From Sycon ciliatum (lineage: Eukaryota; Porifera; Calcarea; Leucosolenida; Sycettidae), in assembly GCF_964019385.1 (NCBI RefSeq), contig NC_088643.1, forward strand, positions 9,539,554-9,603,553: 64,000 bases of DNA, read 5' to 3'. A program made the translations under genes and the position numbers. Of this stretch, positions 13,001 to 21,271 are shown in pieces. Each line of letters starts with the position of its first letter. The stretch's first letter is position 1. The notes beneath the pieces were generated by a model, which saw only the letters and a list, made by a program, of their open reading frames with translations, ran no database searches and was not told the DNA's origin.

Positions 13001-16000
13001 ACGTTAATTTACTGGAATCTCCTCGCCACTTGCGCTCTCCTCCCAACCTCATTCACAGGACCTCGGTCACCACACCAGCAACACGAATGCAGGTTGTCGT
13101 AGGCATTTAAAATCCTTCGTACTGCTTTTTCGATCACACAGAGATCTCAATAGCGAAATATTCAACAAACAAAAATTACTGAATGGCTAGACCGTGTAAT
13201 TGATGGTTCAGACTTACCTGGCCAACTCATAAAAAATAAAAAAATAAATTCACAGTTGGTGTCAGACTCGGCTAGAGGCCGAGCTTTCCGCATCCATAGG
13301 AACGCCACCACCCTTCAAGGCGCAGATGGAGCTCCTCAAGCGGTAGGAGGCGAGGAAATCAGACCCACTAAAATGGTCAAAGACCCGAAAAATCCGTCTG
13401 CTGCTGTCATTGTTGTCACCCATATCGTGCAGTTGCAACCAAACATGCCCTGTTGGCTGGTATGGACTGAATTGCTCAACGGCATGTACATGCATTAACG
13501 GTGCAGCATGCTCTGCCAGCAACGGTACCTGTGTCTGCACCCCCGGCTGGAAAGGGGAGAACTGCTCGGAGGTGTGCGGGCAGGGTGCGTACGGACAGTG
13601 GTGTGCGCTGCCGTGCACATGCCAGAACGGAGCGGCGTGTCATCCCGTCACCGGTGCATGCACGTGTACGGATGGTTGGATTGGCGGCGTGTGTGACCAG
13701 CCTTGTCCGGTATGTACTCATAGGAGTTAGTTGCATTATTTGATAGAAAGTGGACCAGCTACTACATACCAATACCACGGTACAATGCTTTTCACTTCGT
13801 CTATAGGGCTTGAAAGTGCTACGTCACAGCATAGCAACAATTTCAAAAATTCAAAAATTGGATCCACTTGGATCCAGTTTTTGTATGGATCCAAGCACAG
13901 TTCAAGCCGTCTTACTCACAGCAAGGTGATGTAACCAGTGAAACTGACTGATTTGGCTACTGGGGGTGGGGTTACAACTGGTGGCGAAGTAAAAGTCACC
14001 CCTGCATACGACATGAGTGGGTTGCTATGCACCCACATACTGATGCAATAGCAAAGTCACACCTTAGTGGATCCAAAATAGAAATCTGATGTCAACTTAC
14101 TACTCCCTGGCCGTTTTTGACGTCATCACTTTCAAGTCCTATTGGATTTTCACTGGACACGCATGTCATCTTTGATAGATGTGTATCTCCCTCCCAGGTT
14201 CCTGATCACTATAATTATGTAGCCCTGGTTGCTGTTTGGACCACTGAGTCTGTAGTAGTGTTGTCCGTTGAGCATAATGCAGCCTCTCCTCCCTGTGATA
14301 TGCTTGTATATTCCATAGATGTTCAATACCCTCTTACAGATAATTCGTACAGTATTGTGAAGTTGGCAGGAAAGCACCTTTCTCTTTCCTATTGAATCAT
14401 TGCTGAAGTCTCTACCACTCTCTCGTATTGTTTATCTAGAAACTAAAGTAGAAGAAATCACATGGAAACGAGTTATGAAGCAACTAGCCACGACTGTAAC
14501 AAGATAATAAGCAGTCAGAAAGTGCGATAATGGGGCACAAAACTGACATGTTACTGAGACATTCAACGACCTGAGACCTAGCTCTCACACACCTCTCAGA
14601 CACCTCTCACACACCTCCAGTAACATGTCAGTTTTGTGCCCTGCTATCGCACTTTCTGACTGCTTATTATCTTGTTCCAGTCGTGGCTAGTTGCTTCATA
14701 ACTGGTTTCCATGTGATTTCTTCCATTTTAATTGTATTTATTCCCGTAGCTATGCAGAAGACGTTACTTCAGTAACGTCTGGCGCTAGCCAGGGTCCACA
14801 CAGCTTTAATTTGGTATTTGTGTGTTTGTTTGTTTGTTTGTTTGTGTCACCCCTGGCGCTATCCGTATCTGACGGCAAAAAAGCATAGGATGTTATAAAT
14901 TTTTCAATTTTTCCTAATTATTTCAGGCAAATCCTGGGATTCGAACCCGCACTATCGCCCTACATGCATTCCCCCATACACTTCGCATTCATACCCATTC
15001 TTCCAAGTTGCTTCACGTTATTATCTTGCGTTTGAAAGCCCTATTTAAATATTGCGGGCAGCTGTATGTGGCCAGCTGTGTTTAATGGTACGGTACGGTA
15101 TGGGAGACGGTGTCGTATTACCCTCGATCGTACCTGTCCCGTACCTATCCCCTACCGTACCGTGCCATCAAAGACGGCTGGCCACAATGCATATTCAAAT
15201 AGGGCTTTCAAATGCAAGATCACAATGTGAAACAACTTGGAAGAATTAGTATGTATGCGAAGTGTATCGGGGGGATGCATGCAGGGCGCGCGATAGTGCG
15301 GGTTCGAATCCCAGGTTATGTCTTAAAAAAGGATTTTTTTAAAGAATTTATAACATCCCTAGGCAAAGTGGGATGGTCTAAGACCATGATTGAGAAACAG
15401 AGGGTACCAGGTTCAAGTCCTGCTTGGAAGCGAAAGGAATTTTTCCAGCCGTGCTGCGACCCACAGTTAATTGGGAACTCGTGGCCTGGCACGAGGGTAA
15501 CATGGATGCAGCTAATGGGACTTCGGTCTTTGACCACTTGGTGGTGGGTCTGATCTACTCACCTCCCACCGTTTAGGCGCTGCATCTGCGCCTTTGATCC
15601 TAGAGGGTGGTGGCGTTCCCACGGCGGATGCGGAAAACTCGGCTTCCAGCCGAGTCTCACGCGAACCGTGAAATTTATTTATTTATACTTTTTTTGTGTC
15701 TAGGTCCTCAAGGCAAAAAAGCATAGCGTAGGGCCCTGAGCTTCCAAGCTCTCTCGTTGGTTCAGTATCCCAGATAAAAAAGAATAGTTGGTGAATCTCA
15801 CCATGTGTGCGGTACTGTCGTTATAGGCCAACAAGCATGGACTTAACTGTTCCCTGGATTGCCAGTGCAACGGCCGGGCACAAAATGGCTGCCACCACGT
15901 CACTGGGGTCTGCAACTGCGATGCGGGATGGCAAGGTGTGTGTTTGGTTCATAGTTTGTGTATGTGTGTGCATGTGTGTGCATGTGTGTGTGTGTTTGAG

Positions 16001-19000
16001 TGCAGGTGTAACTCGTATACTCACAAGGAGCAGAAGAAGACAAGGCAGTGCGAGTATGCGCACAGCTATCCATGCATTCCTACGGTGTACTATTTATGTG
16101 TATACAAATAACGTGTCATAAAGTAGCAAGGCTACACAGGTGTATAGATGTATGGTACAGGTTGCAGAATGGATAGAGTTATAATGACGTGTGCCCTGCA
16201 CTTCAAACTATGAGCAATGCACCCAAGTATCGGAGAGAATTTTCCAATATTCACTGGGATATTCAAAGCTTGCCATTCATCAGAATTTACCCAAGTTTAG
16301 GGTATCTTTTTTCTTGTGAGCTTCCCCTATGTCTTAGTACATGTATTAGAAACATTTAGCCCTCAATGTCCTGAAAGTCTTAAAACTGTGTACTGTTGTT
16401 TGTACAGGTGTCGGTTGTGAGTTGCCGTGCAATGGCACAGCGTACGGTCTGAACTGTGCACAGGCATGTCTGTGTGAGAACGGCGCACTGTGTGATCCGG
16501 TCACTGGAGTGTGCAACTGCTCCACCGTGTCCGGCTGGACGGGCGTCAACTGCGAGGAAGGTACTGTGCAGCTGCTCAGTATCATACTGTCCTCTATGTA
16601 TCATAAATAAAGGGGGGGGGGGGGGTGTCAACTGACAACCGCTCTATTCAGTTGCTATTCACTCTTGGCGCATGCGCTGGATGGAAAATTCTTTTATTAG
16701 TGATGTCGATAAACTATGACGTTTCGGGCCAGTCACCCATCATCAGAACCATACTTTGGGAAATAAAGCACTTTCTTTGACAACCTCGCAGTAATTTGAC
16801 CTTGGCTATCTAGTGCCCTAGCCATAGTGCACCACCCGTGGAGGTATGCTATCATTGATGTTTCACGGTAATGGCAGACTGATATACATGTATGTATGAT
16901 TGGTGCTAAATGCAGTATGCTGCATATTTCATGGCCTCGATATATTTTTTACAATGTTGACTTCTGTCATACCTATCGTGTTGACTGGAAGAACACCTTT
17001 TTGCATTCTGCTGTCCATGTGGAAACAAGCTGAATTAACCTCGAGAGCCTGTTGCTTTGAGGGATGTGTAGCAGATGAAAGACGCATGGGTAGATAATGC
17101 TGTTATGATTGTGCATGCTGCACAAACATGCATGATTTGTTGTACATTGTGAAGAAATGGAGCAGGTCAGTTTTTTGTTATGATTCCGAGTATCGTGCTA
17201 AAAAGCAATCAGTGATCGATTTTTGATGTCAAATCTAGGGTCACACCAAACAACTTGCTACATTTTTCTACATTGTTTGGGAAACAAGCCTCCGTTTACT
17301 CTTTGTGAATACTCCAGTGTTTACACCATCGCAGTGGTACGTGTCAAAAATTTCTCTTTGTGGGCTTGCTGTACAGTTTGTCAGCTCGGACAATGGGGTG
17401 CCAACTGTACATCGTCATGTTCATCGCTGACTTGTCCGGCTCATTCCGGTGGTCTATGTTATCCGGACACTGGAAAGTGCGCTTGCCCCATTGGAAGCAG
17501 GCCACCCAACTGCAGCGCATGTGAGTGTTTGGAACAGACATGGAAATTATTAAACTTTGAGGCCAGATATGTGAGTTTTTGATTTAAATTTTTTTCAAAG
17601 TATCACCATGCATTAGGACTCAAACCAATAATACAAGGGCTTTTGATAGGGGCCACCTACGAGTATGCTCTCTACGTATGAATGTTTACTGAGGGGATCA
17701 TTCAAGGTATTGTGTCATTGGGTCGAGATGCAAGCCACTTTTCCCAAGATGCCCTGTGACATCCATTAGGGTGTAGGTGAAGTTTTCAGTCTCCTTTCTT
17801 GATACGAGTATTTATTCACTGTTTTATTGATACAGTCCTTTTTTGTGTGTGTACAAGAACAATGTATAAAAAAAATAGTGAATGAAAAACGTAAAATGTT
17901 TTGCACCTATGAAATCAGGGGATGGCCCACGCCTGGTAAAAAAATTGACCCAGTACTTACTGGTAACAAATATAATTGTTCTTGACATCCGTGGATATGA
18001 ATGACTCACGACACCCAAAAAGTAAAATTTAACCTTGACTGCTTTCCCGCGCCCTCACAAAACGATGAAAAAAAAGATGCATTGGCCGGGAATCGAACCC
18101 GGGCCCCCCGCGTGGCAGGCGAGGATTCTACCACTGAACCACCAATGCTCTGGTAGAAGCTGAGCTTTGCCACAGTGGAAATGTGAGCAGAATATAGTAC
18201 CCCGAAATTCACTATTGTACCCAAAGTCTACACGTTTTTTGTTTTTGTTTTTCTTTAATACATTGTTTTACTTCGCAAAATTCCAGACGGGAATTTCTTC
18301 CCAATGACAAGGTGGCTATGAGGGAAGAAACAAACCAAACCAACATTGCTAGTGGAAGTGATGATATGTGCCGCATATTCATAGATCTCCATAGTCGATT
18401 TTAACTGAGCTCAATGGCCTGGAGTGGCTGAGTTAGTGGCATGTGAGAGGCACTCACTATGATCTTCTGCACTTGGTTGTTGTCTTGCAGCCTGTGGGCC
18501 TGGTCAGTTTGGCTTGATGTGCCGGGAGTCTTGTGTGTGCAAGAATGGTGCTGCGTGTGAGCCGACCTTGGGAAACTGTAGCTGCAAAGCGGGATGGAAG
18601 GGTGATGATTGCAATACAAGTGAGTACTCTTTCCCCACAGGTGTTACATAGCATTTCCAATCCTGTCTGTTTCTAAGTCCGCTACCCTTATAATTATGTT
18701 CCTTTTGCAAACATTTCCATTTACTCCAATGTAACGTTATGTTCAACTTTTGGGCAGCAATACAAAAAGGCATGCACGCCTGTTTACCATGACGATGGAA
18801 GATGTTCAATATCGGGCTTGAAAGTGCTACATCACAACCAATCCATAGTCATGGCAATGTTGATTTCTGGATCCACCTGAATGCATTTTTTGTATGAGTC
18901 CATACGTGTTTGGGTGGTTTCCCTTCACAGCAGTTCTGTGTATGCTTTTCTCTTTCAATAGTAATATGAGTGTTGTGCGTGGCCTACACTTTGTCTTGTG

Positions 19001-21271
19001 CATGTTTGCGTATGTCCGCAGTTTGCCCCATTGACAGGTGGGGAGAGTTTTGCACCAAGACATGTGACTGTGTACAAGGAGAGGGTGGCTGCGCTCCGAC
19101 CACCGGCAGTTGCATTTGTCGACCAGGAAGAACTGGCACGATCTGCGATGAAAGTGAGTCAAACAGTGCCGGCTAAAAGTTAGCATTGGTGAGCACAACG
19201 AAGGCTAGAGTCGTCATTGTTTGCATCTTTCTCTACGGCCATTGTTCGGATGTTGTGTCCAAGGACTGGTTTTGACTACGCGTGATCAGCATATATAAAT
19301 ACTATATGAACTACACGATGATGTCATTCTTCGAAATATCACAACCACTAGTTTGGCACTTTGTTTAAAGCAATAGTCATGGCGATGAAGTTGCAGAGCC
19401 TTATGTATCACCACCCCACAGTCGAAAGGTTTTGATGTCTGCATCCAGTGGATAATGAGTGGATAATCCCTCCCCCCCCCCCCCCCCACACACACGCACA
19501 TACACACATTACAAACATCTAGTCCGGCCCTCAAATGGATGCAGCTAACGAGGTGCACCATTGTGGGGCAATGGTTCTGAGACTTGCCATTTCACCCCCG
19601 CCAACACGCACTGCATCTGCCACCATGAACATTATCTCAAGCATGATGGCGGCCTACTGTAGCATTTATGTACTTCGAGAGTTTGTAATAGATGAGGCCA
19701 CGATATGATGACTACTGGTCTATTTGTTTGTTTTCTGGATCGTATTTACCTGGTGCACATACATCCTTGCTCCAAGTACTTCAGTAATACCGCATGATAT
19801 GCTGTCAGAACGAAGATATCAATGGATACTCTAATCCTGCTTTGTCTGCACAGTATGCAAGCAAGGAACATTTGGCTTCCGCTGCGGTCAAACATGCGAG
19901 TGCTACAATGGCGCCACTTGTGATCCAGCCAATGGTACATGTACATGCACGGCTGGATGGACAGGTTTCAAGTGCACAATTACCGTGGATATCGAGGGTG
20001 AGAAACTATAGCATTCGCTCTGGGGTCTGAATACTCGACAGGACCGCGATTCAAGCAAAGATACTTGTAAGATAAATGCCTTTGCTCGTATCATTGTCTT
20101 CGAGATTTCTTTGCATATCTCGGGATATTGTGCACGTGTTTCACAGATTTACGTTGGAACATGTTCACTAACTTCACGGCCGATTACCATACCCAGGAGC
20201 TCACAACCCAGAGATTGTGAACCTGTACATCACTTACTGCATTAGCACTTGTAGCAGTCAAACAAACTGCAAGAGTGACGAGTGACAGATGATAATGTCA
20301 TGATTTTTTCGGAATATTGAAGTGACATTTCGCCTGTAACGGAAGCACGCCCACTCAGTGCCTCGGACCCAGGACACAAAGGACACGAGTCGATGAAGAG
20401 CTGCATACACAATTCGTCAAGTTTTGATCTGCATGATGCTCATGATAGAGGTAGCGACTTCCTCGATGATTAAGTGACTTGACAGTTGACTGACTCACGA
20501 CTGCCAGCCAGAGCAAACGAGAGGTCAAGTCAAGTGTCCAGGCAACTCGACGGAAAAGCGCGAGCTCCAGTGTGGGGAGCAAACACCTTTTCGAATGATG
20601 CTCATACCCTGACATTCCATATCTTGTATTTAACTGAAGAGACCTTTTTTCCTTCTTGTCTATGCACTGTGCCTGCAGAAACAGCACCTGAATCTTCATC
20701 GTCCCTCACACCAATCGTCATTCCCGCAGTAGCAGCACCTGTCGCCATAGTCATCGCAATAATCTCAGTATTTGTTTACCGGAAGAGGAAGGCACTTACT
20801 GCAAGCACACCATCCAGGCATCCTGATCATGGAGTGCCATTTACCTGTGCTGTCCAAGATGAGAATATACGTGTTTGTAGCGGCAGCACCGGACCAGTTG
20901 TAAACGAAACGGCTCAGATAGAGGACAATTGTGCATACTCACTCGGTCGTGCTCCTCAGATGGAGGACAATTGTGCATACTCACTCACTCGTGCTCCTCT
21001 GATGGAGGACAATTGTGCGTACTCCAGTCGTGCTCCTCAGATGAAAGACAATTGTGCATACTCACTCAGTCGTGCTGTTCAAGATGAGAATGCATGCGTG
21101 TGTGGTAACAGAGGGACCAGAGGAGTCGGAAACAGAATGTCTCAGATGATGGACAACGGTGCATACTCACTTAGTCTTCAGCACTCCTCAAGGCCCTCTG
21201 ATGCCCTGTATGCCGAAGCGGCTCATGTCGAGACAGAACACTCCGAGTATGAAATTGCAGATCCTACATGA
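691..21271 (+). CDS. MEGF10/CED-1/Draper-like EGF-repeat transmembrane receptor, 18 exons, 5' partial
   Basis: Seen: eighteen exons with GT-AG borders whose phases agree at every junction: 691-783, 4757-4852, 5313-5398, 5698-5861, 7087-7207, 7637-7773, 8866-9105, 9513-9808, 10302-10377, 10704-10886, 13433-13709, 15827-15935, 16408-16560, 17377-17520, 18491-18619, 19022-19153, 19854-19997, 20679-21271. Together they give about 1,057 codons: two six-cysteine EGF repeats, about eighteen eight-cysteine MEGF-type repeats, a roughly 22-residue hydrophobic helix followed by RKRK, and a tail with five NxxY motifs ending at TGA. Known: this order matches MEGF10/11, CED-1 and Draper, type I plasma-membrane receptors for engulfment of dying cells that signal through NPxY and YxxL motifs. 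Inference: scavenger or engulfment receptor. The signal peptide and probable EMI domain are not in the window. SREC/SCARF or Jedi-type receptors are the alternatives. Confidence 0.85.
1219..1462 (-). mobile_element. SINE family B, copy 1
   Basis: About 240 bp, opening GGTTCGCGTGAGACTCGG and containing GTGGGAGGTGAGTAGATC, then a tRNA-like promoter (reverse strand GGTTCAAGTCC B box). Nearly the same as the opposite-strand copy at 15.4 kb. A pogo-like MITE relic abuts it. Confidence 0.75.
1476..1636. mobile_element. truncated copy of the pogo-type MITE
   Basis: Matches the reverse complement of 7817-7995 over most of its length (CAGTAAAAGCTGGTGAAAGC at the left end, CATGCACCGACAGTTCTACA inside) but stops in GTCGCTTAAGG before the second terminal repeat. 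Confidence 0.7.
1833..2995 (-). pseudogene. Mutator-like (MULE) transposase pseudogene
   Basis: Reading 3' to 5' on the + strand, the - strand carries conserved blocks in order: a zinc-ribbon-like region with SCSECP and YEINRSV (2939-2720); [10 protein letters not shown] followed by AVAEKSM-like residues and [14 protein letters not shown] (2683-2423); [14 protein letters not shown] and [17 protein letters not shown] (2402-2200); then a C-terminal block (2138-1833). Known: these blocks characterise the Mutator-like transposase domain common in invertebrate genomes. Frameshifts lie near 2700 and 2150, and the central catalytic stretch between 2423 and 2402 is deleted, so it is dead. The element termini were not identified. 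Confidence 0.75.
2036..2093. repeat. 21-bp perfect inverted repeat (hairpin)
   Basis: Arms CATATTTGCCTAAAACGGAG(T) at 2036-2056 and the exact complement at 2073-2093 enclose 16 nt that repeats AAAACGGAGT. It lies inside the MULE relic. Confidence 0.85.
3867..4064. repeat. (GT)n microsatellites
   Basis: Two tracts, 3867-3951 and 4033-4064, separated by GT-rich imperfect sequence, in the intron between A1 and A2. Confidence 0.95.
4757..4852 (+). CDS. exon A2: six-cysteine EGF repeat
   Basis: A 96-nt phase 1-1 exon between TTGCAG and GTAAGG. The motif C..PCLNGG.C.AP..C.CAAGYTG..C is the same module type as the six tandem 96-nt exons of the convergent - strand gene, which supports common ancestry. 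Confidence 0.85.
5313..5398 (+). CDS. exon A3: first half of an MEGF-type EGF repeat
   Basis: Encodes [15 protein letters not shown] followed by LNGGSC. It begins in phase 1 after GTGCACAG and ends in phase 0 at GTAAGC. The repeat is completed by exon A4, so an intron splits this module. Confidence 0.8.
5698..5861 (+). CDS. exon A4: end of one EGF repeat and a whole second repeat
   Basis: Starts in phase 0 with [13 protein letters not shown], completing the module of A3, then encodes a full repeat with HYGQNC and CQCLNGAVC. It ends in phase 2 at GTTAGT. The acceptor is GCGTAG. Confidence 0.8.
6817..7008. repeat. fold-back element
   Basis: Left arm AACATGGGAAATTGTGGGCA is repeated in reverse complement at the right end (6988-7008); inner portions (CGATCGATT..ACCAACTAAACCAGATTTT) also pair. 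About 190 bp, 78 nt before exon A5. Confidence 0.75.
7087..7207 (+). CDS. exon A5: MEGF-type EGF repeat
   Basis: Encodes [14 protein letters not shown] and CACQNGATC, preceded by a TTCAG acceptor and followed by GTGAGC. It enters in phase 2 and leaves in phase 0. It lies 79 nt downstream of a fold-back element. Confidence 0.85.
7354..7535. repeat. fold-back element
   Basis: Arms of about 80 nt: GAAACTTCACTTCTCAACTC at the left is complemented by the right end GAGTTGAGAAGTAAAGTTTC, with CATTACACCAAATT/AATTTGGTGTAATG near the centre. Non-coding MITE-like structure. Confidence 0.8.
7637..7773 (+). CDS. exon A6: MEGF-type EGF repeat
   Basis: Encodes [14 protein letters not shown] and [16 protein letters not shown], with a CCACAG acceptor and a GTAAGT donor. 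It enters in phase 0 and leaves in phase 2. Confidence 0.87.
7817..7995. mobile_element. pogo/mariner-type MITE
   Basis: Inverted ends TACAGTAAAACCTGG and CCAGATTTTACTGTA (12 of 13 inner bases pair) are flanked by TA. About 175 bp with no coding capacity. TA targets and CAGTAAAACC ends are typical of pogo/Tigger-derived MITEs. Confidence 0.75.
8713..8784 (+). repeat. tRNA-like sequence, degenerate tRNA or SINE head
   Basis: Pairing acceptor arms (GGTCCCA/TGGGTCT with one mismatch), D arm GCTC/GAGC, a five-pair anticodon stem and a T arm with GGGTTCGAGTCC are visible, followed by TTTTT. The anticodon loop (CATGACA) lacks the universal T33, so a functional tRNA is unlikely. It sits in the intron before exon A7. 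Confidence 0.6.
8866..9105 (+). CDS. exon A7: EGF repeat plus most of an atypical repeat
   Basis: A 240-nt exon in phase 2-2. The first repeat is standard ([17 protein letters not shown]). The second is longer before its central cysteines ([22 protein letters not shown]) and is completed by exon A8. Donor ATGTAAG; acceptor CACTAG. Confidence 0.85.
9513..9808 (+). CDS. exon A8: two and a half EGF repeats
   Basis: The longest extracellular exon (296 nt). It encodes [10 protein letters not shown], then two full repeats containing [10 protein letters not shown] and [10 protein letters not shown]. Acceptor GCACAG in phase 2; donor GTGAGT in phase 1. Confidence 0.87.
9861..10020 (-). mobile_element. 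SINE family B, copy 2, with target-site duplication
   Basis: A 5'-truncated copy carrying GTGAGACTCGG, CGCCACCGCCCTCTAAG and GTGGGAGGTGAGTAGATC. It is flanked by an 11-bp direct repeat ATGGGCAGATT at 9850-9860 and 10021-10031, the signature of LINE-driven insertion. Confidence 0.85.
10302..10377 (+). CDS. exon A9: first half of a divergent EGF repeat
   Basis: A short exon (76 nt) encoding [13 protein letters not shown] and CVCSQSS. It runs from phase 1 to phase 2 between ATGCAG and GTAAGA. The spacing departs from the usual YG..C pattern. Confidence 0.75.
10704..10886 (+). CDS. exon A10: EGF repeats
   Basis: Completes the A9 repeat ([12 protein letters not shown]) and adds a full one ([15 protein letters not shown]). 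Phase 2-2, acceptor GCTGCAG, donor GTAAGC. Confidence 0.87.
10998..11298. repeat. fold-back element with 24-bp perfect arms
   Basis: GTTCCGCGCATATAAGCCCA(TGGG) at 10998-11021 pairs exactly with 11275-11298. The interior repeats CCCATGGGC several times. Flanking TTTTCGGC/GCCGAAA motifs may extend the element to 10915-11400. Confidence 0.8.
11753..12234. repeat. fold-back element with 26-bp arms
   Basis: TAAAGCTGTGTTCACAACTG(GCGCGT) at 11753-11778 pairs with 12209-12234 with one mismatch. The interior is rich in GCG and GTACATGTA motifs. About 480 bp. Confidence 0.75.
12465..12612. repeat. dispersed repeat family D, copy 1
   Basis: Shares GTCAGTACCGTTGGTCAGTG, GTTATCGCATGAGCTGATTG and GGTGGTGTTAGTGG with copies at 21.8 and 55.1 kb. 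One end is missing relative to the 55.1 kb copy. Confidence 0.75.
13229..13392 (-). mobile_element. SINE family B, copy 3
   Basis: An AT-rich tail (AAAAAATAAAAAAATAAAT) precedes GTCAGACTCGG and GGAACGCCACCACCC. The copy ends about 40 nt before the acceptor of exon A11, so its flank contributes the upstream acceptor context. Confidence 0.75.
13433..13709 (+). CDS. exon A11: two MEGF-type EGF repeats
   Basis: Encodes [10 protein letters not shown] and GQGAYGQWC modules with their C-terminal halves. It enters in phase 2 after CGTGCAG and leaves in phase 0 at GTATGT. A SINE ends about 40 nt upstream of this acceptor. Confidence 0.88.
14449..14726. repeat. MITE family A, complete fold-back copy
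   Basis: Left arm GAAGAAATCACATGGAAACG, GTTATGAAGCAACTAGCC, AAGTGCGATAATGGGGCAC is mirrored by the right arm ending ATGTGATTTCTTCC; arms are about 110 nt. Related copies lie at 34.1, 36.1, 45.2, 45.8 and 54.4 kb. Confidence 0.85.
14933..15315. repeat. large inverted repeat built from tRNA-like sequence
   Basis: About 135-nt arms: CCTGGGATTCGAACCCGCAC on the left is complemented by GTGCGGGTTCGAATCCCAGG on the right, and pairing continues through CTTGGAAGAAT and GCCCTATTT. The centre also folds (GGTACGGTACGGTA/TACCGTACCG). The B box GGTTCGAATCC suggests two SINEs in head-to-head fusion. Confidence 0.75.
15354..15690 (+). mobile_element. SINE family B, copy 4, most complete
   Basis: Starts with a tRNA-related head containing GGTTCAAGTCC (B box), then the family body (CACCTCCCACCGTTTAGG, CTCGGCTTCCAGCCGAG hairpin) and an ATTT-type tail. 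Orientation is opposite to the other four copies. Confidence 0.75.
15827..15935 (+). CDS. exon A12: EGF repeat
   Basis: Encodes [14 protein letters not shown] and [16 protein letters not shown]. The acceptor is TTATAG and the donor GTGTGT is weak and GT-rich. It runs from phase 0 to phase 1. Confidence 0.8.
16408..16560 (+). CDS. exon A13: EGF repeat
   Basis: Encodes [14 protein letters not shown] and [10 protein letters not shown], with two extra residues before GWTGVNC. Phase 1-1, acceptor GTACAG, donor GTACTG. Confidence 0.85.
16613..16627. repeat. G homopolymer tract
   Basis: About 15 G in the intron after exon A13. Similar C or G runs occur at 6307, 19472, 21473, 39421, 51017 and 54116. 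Confidence 0.8.
17377..17520 (+). CDS. exon A14: EGF repeat with an extended loop
   Basis: Encodes [10 protein letters not shown], then [14 protein letters not shown] and CACPIG. The loop between the central cysteines is longer than in neighbouring repeats. Phase 1-1, acceptor GTACAG, donor GTGAGT. Confidence 0.83.
18078..18148 (-). tRNA. tRNA-Gly(GCC): tRNA-Gly(GCC)
   Basis: On the - strand the 71 nt begin GCATTGGTGGTTCAGTGG and end CCCGGCCAATGCA. The acceptor, D, anticodon and T stems all pair; the anticodon loop reads CTGCCAC, giving GCC. Internal A box (TGGTTCAGTGG) and B box (GGTTCGATTCC) are intact. A run of eight T follows on the - strand as a Pol III terminator. It lies antisense in the intron between exons A14 and A15 of the receptor gene. 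Confidence 0.95.
18491..18619 (+). CDS. exon A15: single complete EGF repeat
   Basis: From here on, one exon equals one repeat in phase 1-1. Encodes [10 protein letters not shown] and [16 protein letters not shown]. Acceptor CTTGCAG, donor GTGAGT. Confidence 0.88.
19022..19153 (+). CDS. exon A16: single complete EGF repeat
   Basis: Encodes [10 protein letters not shown] and [10 protein letters not shown] in a symmetrical phase 1-1 exon of 132 nt. Acceptor TCCGCAG, donor GTGAGT. Confidence 0.88.
19470..19510. repeat. C tract joined to CA repeats
   Basis: About 17 C followed by CACACACGCACATACACAC in the intron after A16. Confidence 0.8.
19854..19997 (+). CDS. exon A17: last, juxtamembrane EGF repeat
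   Basis: Encodes [10 protein letters not shown] and [10 protein letters not shown], then a short linker (TITVDIE) leading to the membrane exon. Phase 1-1, acceptor CTGCACAG, donor GTGAGA. Confidence 0.87.
20679..21271 (+). CDS. exon A18: transmembrane helix and tyrosine-repeat cytoplasmic tail
   Basis: Enters in phase 1 after GCCTGCAG. A Ser-rich stalk is followed by a hydrophobic segment (IVIPAV to SVFVY) and the stop-transfer RKRK. The tail holds a 14-residue unit of the type [13 protein letters not shown], with tyrosine codons at 20936, 20978, 21020, 21059 and a diverged NGAY at 21164. Two further tyrosines lie near the C-terminus ([15 protein letters not shown]). Known: NPxY-like motifs bind PTB adaptors such as CED-6/GULP in this receptor class. 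Inference: repeated adaptor docking sites with Cys in place of Pro. Stop TGA at 21269-21271. Confidence 0.87.

Noticed and set aside
20486-20678. Extending the last receptor exon upstream to the ORF start at 20486
   Set aside because: GCCTGCAG at 20678 gives the phase needed by exon A17, and the upstream codons show no EGF or stalk character.
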